From Membranipora membranacea (taxonomy: Eukaryota > Bryozoa > Gymnolaemata > Cheilostomatida > Membraniporidae): DNA of 64,000 bases. Position numbers and translations under genes: made by a program. Below the pieces are notes generated by a model, which was not told where the DNA came from, searched no databases, and worked only from the letters and a program-made list of their open reading frames with translations. Each line of letters opens with the position of its first letter. The first letter of the stretch is position 1. The DNA lies in contig OU612068.1 in NCBI GenBank assembly GCA_914767715.1, positions 5,456,001 through 5,520,000 of the forward strand, in the 5' to 3' direction. Shown in pieces: positions 25,801 through 36,219 of the stretch.

Positions 25801-28800
25801 GAGTGGATCTTCATAAGCAAGCCATGCTGCTCTCCTCATAATTCTATCAATCTAAGCCAAGGTTTGCCTGGTAATCTGCCAGTCAAGGGCAGCACCTTAT
25901 CATGGTTGAAATAATTGCTGATGGTTAACAGTACAGAGTCATTAATAGACGAGACCCATCGAAATTATTCAGCCATGTAGAGATGGCTACATAGCATGAA
26001 GCAGCACAAAAATCCAACAAGGATATTACGCCTCACATCACAATAATGCTTTTCAAGAGCTGATAGGGTTTACCTTGTGCATCCAAATTGTAATGCTTGC
26101 TAAATTATATTTGGTACATCATAAGCCATGTAGGCTATTTGAAATTACAGTATCAAATACAGTATCCCATACAGGCTTTCTTTTATCACAGGAGCTAGAC
26201 CATAAGCCGTGCAGGCATTCTAAATCATTCATGTGAATCATCTATAAGGTAGCCTTTTACTAATTCAGTGCAGGTTATATGCATGTGAGGCTTTTTCAAA
26301 TACTCTTTTCTCAGTGTTCCATAGGCACAGATAATCTACCATTTAAATACTTATCTTTGGCAAGAAAAGGAAAGCAATTCCGTAACAAATTGTAGTCTAG
26401 GTTTATGATTATTTTGAGATTTTTGGAAAAAAAATTGTGATTATACATTGAATGCCACTGAATGAAGCAGTTCTGTTGATTTTAGACCTGATGTTACAGT
26501 TGACGCAAAATCACAGTCTAGAGATGTCAAGGACAGAAAAGGATCAGCGTCTAGATCTAGTCAGGAGAAAGCATCCTACTATTATAGGGTGTCAAGACCA
26601 TCATCTGAGGTGAGGAATTGAGCATAAAATGAGTTTGAGATTTTGCCATACAAGGTGTTGGAAGATCCTTCCTCACCTAGATCTAGTTTGACTTAGTTTG
26701 CCTGTATTCGGGTTTGATCCAGTTTGCCTGCTATCGGAATTGCTACTCTTCCACTGATAAGCCGCAGGCAAAACGACCTGTGACAGCTCAGTTGGGGAAG
26801 CAATTCCAATTCCTTTATAACACTTTTACTGGCAGGCAAACTGGATTAAACTTGGTCTACTCCTCACCTATGCCTCTAGTACACCCACACTATAATCCAT
26901 GTTGAGTAGTACACAGGTACCCATGTTCAAACGAGGCTCTTGACTTTCACAAGTTTCTCATTTTACATCTAAGGTGGGTACTGATCGGCAGTTCTAATGA
27001 TAGAAAATTGGAGGTGAAGAGTTATTGAACTTATACACAAGCTATGAAAGCCATCTTTATGAGTGATAGGTACCATGCGTTGATTTTGTTTTGCAGAATT
27101 CGCAGGATGCCTGGGTTTCCTGTCAAGTCGACTATTTAGATAGCGATACCAAATATCCACTATTTGAGGTAACAATGACTGATCATATTCTCGATAGCTC
27201 GATCAAGTTTGGAAAACCAAAGTTTTCCAGTAAAAACGGAGAAAAATTACAGTATATCAAGGGTTATTGGACTAACAAAAGAGAACATGCAACATCTACC
27301 AGAGAGCTGCCATGTTATGATATACCGGCAACTTCAGATGGGACAACAATGTAAGTTATGGTGGTATATGTGATTTCATATTTTAGGAACAGAATCAATC
27401 CAATGGATTAATATCAATAGGCTTTTTGGGCATATGTGAATTGAGTTCATAAAAATATGGAGTTGAGATCTACCACCAAAGACATGTGTGTTTTGTCTAT
27501 GTTTACCACACTCTGCAGGTAAATCACTTTAGGAGGAGAATAATTTCTAAATAAGTATTTTTGAAGGAAAACAAATACTGAGACAAAGGCTTGCCGCACC
27601 TGTTTCTAGTCACATTGGTAAGCAGGTACCACTAGGTAGTGTACCAAAGTCTAAGGTAGCTTGCTCTGCCTATTCACCGCGATTGAGTGTCATATGGCCT
27701 AGTAATTCAAGATCCAGATTATGGCGGCTTGCTGCACACTCTAGGATGCAATTAATAGCCTCACACTTCAAGGATGAATCACAATCTCAGTATGAGGATC
27801 CGGGGGATGTTTTAGGAGTTTTTTGGAACCAGGGCGAAGTTATATTTTCACCAAACAGTTATGTAGCTTTCTCCTCGCTGTGTGATACCTGTGATATTAT
27901 TTTGTATTGTTGAAGGTATGGAGTGAAGACACTCATGGTTGGTGATCAAAGTACAAAGACAGATATTTCTTGGACGGAACAAGCATACCCAACATCTAAA
28001 AATCTGTTTCAATATGAAAGGTTGGTGTAAATAGAATAAAGCCTGCTTCTTTCAATGAGCATTAAACATCGGCAAATGATTCTGGCCATATCTCCACAGT
28101 CATCTGTTCCCATCGACATTTTTCACCCACTGTGAACTGAAGATATCAAAAGTATCAAAATTATTGATGTTACTGCATAGCAGATTTTTGCTTAAAAAAA
28201 TGCCTGCCATATATTCTGTTTGCAACCATTGGAGGAATATTAGAGACTTTGCATGAAATTAAGTTTGCTTGTAAAACTCGGGCTTATTAATTACCACTAA
28301 TTTTGTATGCTGTATTTTTACTTTTACTCTTGTCACCAGCCTCGGACCAAGCGCCAGTGGAGCCTCTGCGTCAAGGCGATCAGCTGAGCAGATCAGAACA
28401 GCACTTACATCACCAAACTCTGCAGAAATAATCACAGCAGAGAGGTCGGTATGCTTGAAGATCCTTTATCTTCAGTCTAGTTTCTTTCCTATCATTTTCA
28501 GTGCTATTACAGAATGTATTGCTAAATTTCACAATCAGGTCTGAGAAGATAGTCTGACAAAGATTTAATTGCCAGTAGATGAGCCAAGTCAAGTCTTCCC
28601 ATCAGCTGCTAAGTGTTACATCATATACATATACATTATACCCTGATTCAAGCACGGAACTTCCTCTCGTTGATTCAAGCACAATGCAGTTAGGCACTGC
28701 ACTGGTGATACATATTTTGGTTGGGTAATAACCAGTATACCAAGAAATACTTTACATCCTATTACTTACCATTGTTGTATTCATTTGTAGTGTGACGCCT

Positions 28801-31800
28801 GCCATTGATCAGATGGCTGAAGTGAAAAATCCTCTAGCTGGTCAGTCATATGACACAGAGATCGCCGGACGGCAGCATCACCTGAATTATCAAATGTATG
28901 TTGTGGATAATCAACACTGGTTGTTTTTATTGCAGTAGTATAACGTCCATTGTTGGCTTGACGAGTAAATGAGAAGTTGTTCTCTTGTATTTATTGAGAA
29001 GATAACTTATACTGAGATAAACCAGAATTGTAAATGATAAGTTATGAGGCGCTATCATATAATTGTGTCCTTGGAAAAACACTCAGATCTATCATATTTA
29101 CTGATATGATAACATAATACTTATAGGGTAGCTCAGCAACAGAACATCACAGATCACCCGGTGGTAGGAGACAATTCTGATCTAGCACAAAATAAACCGA
29201 GAAACATTCAGATGGCGTCTGATGTCCAGGCGCTGATGAGGTAAACTAAATGCAGACCAATTGGCACTCAGGATTCCTCTGTTTGGAGTATAGTTTGTAA
29301 TTAATTCATACTTGATATGACACTAGTGAACTAGTCAATTATTCACTGATATGAAATATTATGTAATTTTGTTGTAATATTATACCTCAGTGATTATCAT
29401 GCACCATTTTATAGGCCAGAAGCAGCTATGTTATGGCACGGACAATATTTGATGGCAGGATACTGATCACGTTTTATACTTCATTGGTGTATGCTCTGTA
29501 AAATTCACCGGGTGTACCCAGTTGTAGTGCTCATATTTAGAAATTAAAAGGTGTTTTGTTTTGGCATTATATGTGTGGGGAAATAACTCCTAATCTGTGT
29601 AATCTAAGTAATCTAATCATCAGGGAATTCCAGGTTGAAATTGCATTGTGGGATTTTGTTGACATGGCAATTAATTCACCAAGTAAACTTGGAGAGAAGG
29701 CTGCTCGTATCAGACCAGCACAAATTGAAAAATTTCAATTGAATTATGTCAAACTTCTTATGGGACTAGTATCAAAGATTATAAATACTTGATGGCAGGA
29801 TGCTTGATGCTAGTATGATCTTGTATGGTCTTAAGACCACTGTCTTGGGGCAATTACAAACAACATTTTTGACGTTTCAATTGCCTCTTATGTCATTTTT
29901 TGGCTGGATATCTTTTGCATAACACATGAGCAAAGAGTTCAATGAGTGCCTCACTTTTCAGAAAGAAACCAAACTGTCAGAGTCTGAAAAACTTAGATAT
30001 GCCAGATTCGCATACTTTCCTAACATGCTAATGACATGAGATGGGGATATGCGGTAGGGCTGTCTCTCTCATCAACCATCTCATGCAATGATAAAACATA
30101 TACGATGTAGAACCCAGTACTATAGTCTTGACTTGTGCCAACTGCATCAAACTCTTGACTTCCCACTAATCACATATCGATAGTGTGAATATTTGGGATA
30201 TGCAGTAGTGCTGCGGCTGACCTCTTCAACTGGGTACACACTTTTTTCCTACATCAAATTTGTCTCACGCTATGATGTTTTGAGCAGTCTTATGTCTAGG
30301 ATGCTTTTTGTCTTGTTCTCGTTGAGATGTAGTGCTATCGCTGACCACCTTTTAAAATGATGTGATATAATATCTTGTTAAAATCATACATATAGTCGTG
30401 TTTCCTGCTGACCATATTAATCACTAAACATTTCACTTACCTAACCGACTGTGAAGAAAATTGCAGGTATGCTGCCGCGCTGCCGCTGACATGATTGCTA
30501 CAACCGGGAACACTCTCAATTTTGGATTCAGCATGTTGTTCTACCCTAGATATACCCTTGTTTTAAACTCGTAACATTTCACATATTATTAGCGATTTTG
30601 AGAAAATTTGCGATATGCTGCCGCACTGCCGATTTTCTGCTGACATGATTGCTACGACTGGGTACACTAGACCAAGTTTGGTCCATTTGCCTGCATTACG
30701 AGCTGTGGCTCCCGATCCACTGCCTGTAGCTCCCGATCCACTGGTCACGCCGCGGTGTGACCAATGGATTGGGAGCAACAGGCATGCAGGCAATTGGATA
30801 AAACTTGTTCTAGGTTACACCCTATTTCTTTATATTCAGCACGTTGTTAAACCCTTGAAACACCTTTTATTTAAACTCTTAATATTTCACTCATTAAAAG
30901 CAATTTTCAGAAGAAACTAGGATATGCTGCCGCGCTGCTGCTGACATGATCGCCTACAACTGGGTACAACCTTAATTTTGGATTCACCACGTTGTTCCAC
31001 CCTAGAAACACCTTTTTTTGAATTCTTAACATTTCACTTATTATATGCAATTTTGAGAAATATTGCGGATATGCTGCCGCAAGACAGTATCATACTAACC
31101 TCATAAAGATCTGACATTATACTTATTGAAAATTTAAAATTTGTCCTGATCTAACATGAGCAGACTTCTGCAAGTTTACTTGGTAAATAAATTGGCAAGT
31201 CAACAAAATCCCCACAATGCAGTTTCAACCTGGAATTCCCTGAAGATTAGATTAGTAAGATTACACAGAATAGGTGTTATGTCCCCACATATATAATGCA
31301 AAAACAAAACACCTTTTAATTTCTAAATATGACCACTACAACTGGGTACACCCGGTGAATTTTACAGAAGAAACATCAATGAAGTATAATATGCGATCAG
31401 TTTCCTGCCATCAAAAATTGTCCGTGCCATTATTTTATAGAGCAGTTACAGCTAGGCTGCTTCTGGCCTATTATGTACCTGTTATTGTTATATTATATTA
31501 TGTTATTATGTTATATTATTTTATCAGGTCTGGTAGCAGGCCTGCAAGAGAAACGCGTTTTGTCGTTGATGAAACTCACTCCGCTGCAAAGAGACCGATA
31601 TCAATTCCTGTCAAAAGCAAGTCAGTGACTTTACAGAGGTAGGTGACACTGTAATTAGGCTATCTCTGAAATTCCTGTTTGTTCTGTTGAACTATTCTCA
31701 TTGATAACAAAAATCAAATTTCAAAACATACAATCAAACTGAGGTGCTGGCTTTAAATGCGCATGAGCTAGGCCTACCATTGATCAAAAGATGTAATACA

Positions 31801-34800
31801 TGAAAATGGAGACTTTTGACAAATTCAGAAATCATATCAAATGCCGCCTTTCTTCCTGTTAGACAAGTATGAACTGGAGGTTGCTTCAATGCTTTCAGTT
31901 TGAAGTTAATGCATAAAACTGATCTCTGTATGATAATATTGTTTATGTTATGTTATGTACAGCATGAATTATATATTTACAAAGACATAGCCTCAGTTTA
32001 TATTCTTTTCAGAGCTCATGTCAAATCAGCTTTCCCTCAGATGAAGAGGTTCACAGTTTCCCCAGAGAGACAGGCTACATCTGGCATGATGGCTATGAAC
32101 ACTGACTCTCAGTTCATTCTAAGGTAACTGCACATTCAATTTGTGTAATAATTCCCATGTTGTGACAGGTGTACAGGTAGATTTGACAGCTGTACCCGAT
32201 ACATTCTTATCAAGTGGGTAGTTTGTCTTTGAGGTTCAGCCATCAAAATAACTAAGAATGAAATTATGGGAGTTATGGGAAATTATTGGGCATGAAATCA
32301 AGTGGCGAGCACCTTGATGGCATGGGATTTTTACTCTGATGAATGCTCTGATTTTAGTTAGACCATATTATTTGGTCCATTGACCTACATTTGGAGTTGC
32401 TTCCCCTCCACTGGTCATGCCGCAGGGCCCCTTTTGCCTGCGGTGTGCCTAGCGTAGCGGGAGCAACTGGAATGCAGGCAAACTGGATCTAGGTTTTAGT
32501 AACGATCTGGCCTATACAGTATGCGTCAAAATCAGACAGAAGAGAAACCCTTGCCTGCACTCTTTTACATGGTGTTATGTGAATTGCTAAGTACCAGGTG
32601 TAACATTTCTGCCCACATAATATGATGTAGAGAGGTGTAATAACATATATATATGGCTTCCACTAGAAACCTCAACTTATACTCAAAAATGAATAACCAA
32701 TGACCAATATTTCTGCATCAAACATCAATTTCACCAAAATTGCCCTGCTACAGATCAAGTGCCAATCTAAAACAAGCAATACGATTTAATTTACTAGGGT
32801 TCAGCGTCAATGTCTGCTTCCAAATCACCACTGATGTCTCTCTTTCTTTATTAATTGTAGATCATCAGTTTCTCCGTATTTCGGCTGGCACAAGAGGAGA
32901 CAAACAATGCCTGATAAACAGCTGAATATAAGAAGGACACCACTCGGACAAGACCTTCAAATGCTGAACCGGTAATCACCATAATTAAGTCAGGAGAAGT
33001 CAATATAATATGAATATATATATATATATATATATATATAAGATGATTAAAGTCTGTTTCCTAATACATGAATTCCCTGATCTATACATACTTGTTACAC
33101 ATACAATAATGTTAGTTAAATTGTAACTCTTTCTATTCATAAATTGGGGTTCTGCTCAATCTACATGAAAGTCTGTAATCTCTTAATGATAACATAAGAA
33201 AAATAAAAGATCAAAAATCTCACATTAATATTATAATTTCTGTGTCTTCGGCAAATGTATCTTATAGAAAACATAAATTTTATAACATGCTTGTTTGCTG
33301 TCATTTTCCTGATCCCTAATGTACGGACCATTTACATTGCTTGAGTCTAAAACAATTTTATATGATGTTTCGTAGTACATTATCATTTGATCTTTCCTAA
33401 TCCAGGATCAGTGCGGACTTCAAGAGAATGCAGACACCGCGTAGAAAAAGTATCGCGGTACCGACCGAAGATCGTCTAAACATCCCCATAAGAAGGGGAT
33501 CCTTACAGTTGTCATCCAGGTAGGTATTTTATTCTACATGGAGCAATTGCTGATAAATAAGTTCTTCATCATCAAAACCCAATGTTCAAATTTGCATGGA
33601 GCTTAACCTTACAACCTTATATTTAAGTTATTTGGAAACAATTGTCTGAGTATGTAAAATACTACAGCAAGTCAAGTCAAACGAATTATGTATGTTGTAT
33701 GGTTTTATATGTTGAATGTTATATGTAGAATATGACAAAATATGACTAAAACATGTGGTTGAGCAAAGGATTGTCCTGGATAAAATGCTGTCAATGACTG
33801 ACTGACAGAAAATTTTTATTGTTTACAATGATATGCCATCACATTTTGCTAACAACTTGTCAAGCAATACAATCATCTAGTGATTTTCTAGGTGTTAATA
33901 AACTTTGTTGCTGTTTTTTCCTGCCTAATGGATGCTACAATCCATTACAAAATTATTATCCTTCACACCATTGATTGACGTTTCAGCAAAAGCTCAGACC
34001 GCTCATACAATCGATACGGTGTTCCCTTTACTCTGACTACATCTACACCGAGGACCAACCTCATACCGAGATTACTACCTGCACGCCAAACCAGGTGCGT
34101 ATCACTCCTCATGTAACCTGGAATTATTCTATTTTCTCTCATGTTAAGTTCAAACTCATTATGATATCAAACCATTTTGTCCTGTTGCAAAATATTTAGA
34201 CATGAAAGTGATTGTTATTATTACTGTATTTGTCAATTTTAATTTTAATTTCTCAGAATGGAAACAAGATACGCAAGAAAAACTTCAGAGCCCCCAGCAA
34301 CCAAACCGGACGAATCCCTCACATGGACTGCTAATCAATGGCTTCGGCCATACCAATTATCCTATGATTCGCATATTGAGTGCACATCTCCACAGAAAGC
34401 CATGCCAGTGTTGAATATTCCACTTGTTGATTGCGAAATCGTTCATCAAGAACATACCCTTTCCGCTCATAATAACTGGATAAGTCTGGACTTTGTTGAT
34501 ATGGCTGCTACAGATATTCATCAGAGTTATAGGAGAAGATCTTCACTGGCTCAAAAAACTTTGCGAAGAAATTCTTTAGCTAGCCGAAATTATCAGGGTT
34601 ACCTCAGGCGGAAAGAGAAGCCTATGGTGTTATATAGTTCTAAGGCTAAATTCAGGCCGAGGTTAGAATTTGACCGGCCAATAGTCATGCAGATACCTGA
34701 TAATGGTAGATGTGTTCATGAGGGATTCACTGAAGTTATGAGAGAATGCCCTTGGCTCAGTCGACCTGCCGTTAGAAATTCAGTTAATGATGATACCAAA

Positions 34801-35466
34801 GTGGTCTTGCCAACTGAGACCAACACCATCCTGATGAATGACATGGGCCTCAACAGGAAATGTGCCCAAGTGATTGATAAAACCAAAAGAGAGAAAACCT
34901 CAGCTAAGCAGGTGTACATCAGCCTCATGTATCCATCAAACCAGGGATTCAACTTCGAGCCCACAACAAGTCGAAGCCTCAACAATGTGACAACGCCGGT
35001 CTTCACTTCATTGGACCCAGGTGACATGCCATTAGTAGTCCAATCATACTTACTACCTGACCGGACAGTGCAGCCTTATAACCCTTGGCAAGAGCTGAAA
35101 CAAGACACTACTGCTGTAGATATAAGGGGCCTAAATTCAGAGTCCTTGGTTTGTACACCAATCGATGCCACTGAGAATATTAACTGGGATGACGAAGCGA
35201 GCTTGAAGATAAATAAGGGGAGACGTGTTGCGATGCGTAAAGCTCGCGTAGGGAAATCTAACTTTCCGGGTTATCTGCATACTATCGGAAATCAGTCTAT
35301 GATATATGAGTCGGCAGCGGAGCCTGATGACTGGTGTTACGCTGACGTGGCCGATGTCGAGGAAGATGATGTCTCTAGTCTGTCCCAGGAGGAGGGTTTG
35401 AATCGTCGTTTCTCAAGGAAACATACTATACCTGCTACTCGTAACTTCCGATTTACTCCACATTAG
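22847..35466 (+). CDS. Unrecognised 16-exon gene with a run of phase-2 mini-exons
   Basis: Exons: 22847-23094, 23319-23657, 23944-24221, 24447-24501, 26486-26609, 27097-27350, 27916-28020, 28340-28444, 28791-28895, 29127-29240, 31528-31638, 32013-32123, 32861-32971, 33406-33519, 33987-34094 and 34257-35466. The sum is 3492 bases (1163 residues) with every junction in phase. An in-frame TGA 33 bases upstream supports the ATG. I do not recognise the protein. It is hydrophilic, Ser/Arg-rich and apparently disordered in its first 760 residues, with no signal peptide or membrane segment. Exons 2 and 3 begin with related blocks (GTLTDYH and GTVTEYH). Exons 7-15 are nine mini-exons of 35-38 codons. 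Basophilic-kinase-like sites recur (RRKS, RRRSS, RRNS). The last exon (402 codons) looks more folded, with blocks such as PLVDCEIVHQEHTLSAHNNW and MRECPWLSRPAV. The function is unknown. Confidence 0.85.
24613..24677. repeat. Direct repeat, left copy
   Basis: About 65 bases beginning AAGAAAAGGAAAGCAATTCC are repeated essentially unchanged at 26359-26424. The two copies bracket about 1.7 kb of AT-rich intronic sequence without an open reading frame or inverted termini. Confidence 0.8.
26359..26424. repeat. Direct repeat, right copy
   Basis: Partner of the repeat at 24613-24677, ending in TTTTGAGATTTTT in both. The near-identity suggests a recent event: an insertion with a very long target duplication, an LTR-like structure, or a duplication. 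Confidence 0.8.
26680..26863. mobile_element. MITE family B copy in an intron of the unknown gene
   Basis: Inverted ends TTTGATCCAGTTTGCCTGC and GCAGGCAAACTGGATTAAAC surround an internal GCCGCAGGC core. It lies in the intron between exons 5 and 6 and shows no coding capacity. Confidence 0.7.
29412..31470. mobile_element. Two-kilobase foldback element with internal tandem array
   Basis: The left arm (about 29414-29770) and right arm (about 31110-31468) are inverted copies. The outer ends read GGCCAGAAGCAGC and GCTGCTTCTGGCC, each flanked by TA. Between them is a degenerate tandem array of units of roughly 130-150 bases, each containing GATATGCTGCCGC then CTGACATGAT then ACTGGGTACAC, clearest at 30466-31090. 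A family B MITE is nested in the array at 30667. There is no transposase, so the element is non-autonomous. It fills most of the intron between exons 10 and 11 of the unknown gene and ends about 57 bases before exon 11. Confidence 0.8.
30667..30813. mobile_element. MITE family B copy nested in the foldback element
   Basis: Ends CTAGACCAAGTTTGGTCC and AAACTTGTTCTAG are inverted, with an internal GCCGCGGTGTGACC palindrome. It interrupts a unit of the surrounding tandem array right after GGGTACAC, so it inserted after the array was formed. Confidence 0.8.
32359..32493. mobile_element. MITE family B copy between exons 12 and 13 of the unknown gene
   Basis: Starts TAGACC and ends ACTGGATCTAG, with the internal inverted GGAGTTGCTTCCCC / GGGAGCAACT arms shared by the family. 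Non-coding. Confidence 0.7.
33016..33041. repeat. (TA)n microsatellite
   Basis: An uninterrupted TA run of about 13 units in the intron after the exon ending at 32971. Confidence 0.9.
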
Positions 35467-36219
35467 CTAAAACGAACATGGCTTAAAGTCATGGTTGGTG
35501 TGTATTGTTTTTGACTGATAATTGTGGGATTAGTGTTGGGCTGATTTTTTACCTGCTTATTCCCATCACCCCAGCTGGGTAATTACATAATAAGTTGTAA
35601 ATCCTGCCCTTCAGCAGAACTTGACTGTTTTCTTTGCGTGGCCGGGGCGCCCATAATTATAGCATTTGGTAATAATTGAAGAAGCGTGCGTTGAAGATGA
35701 CACTGACAGTAGTCTGAGGCAATTCAGTCACAGCCTCTCCTTTGTGACTAAACCGAAAAAGTGGCTATTCAAGGATATTCAGGAGCCAATACATATTTTA
35801 TGAATATTAGGGCGATAAGTAATAACCACCTACACGAATAGCTCAGTTTTTATTATGCAACTCCTTAGATAACATGAGGAAAATAACCCTCTGGAAGTGA
35901 CACCTTAAAGTTGCTTTAGAGTTCCCACAGTTTAGTTGGCTTGGAGTCTTTGAGCTGGGAAGTCTGTGAACAGAATAATCACAAGCAAAAACTGACCAAA
36001 GGTGAGCAACTTTATTTTGGAACAAATAGGAACTTGAATGTTGGTTGCAGATCTAAAATTAATTGATATATACGAGACCTTTATCTGTTCTCCTCATACA
36101 CTTTCTTTTTCTCTTGCCATGCCTTTCCCACTCAGGAATGATGTATTCTACTAGTTAGCTGTATTAACATTTGCCTGTTCCGCCATGTTGTTTTCCACAC
36201 AACAAATTTTTACTTTCAG
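35467..36219. other. Spacer, no gene seen
   Basis: Holds the 3' flank of the unknown gene and the 5' flank of the secreted cysteine-rich gene. The sequence TTACTTTCAG sits directly before the next ATG, so part of this may be an intron in that gene's leader. Confidence 0.45.

Noticed and set aside
34716-35027. 103-codon minus-strand open frame
   Set aside because: Shadow of the last exon of the plus-strand unknown gene, with no splice or homology support.
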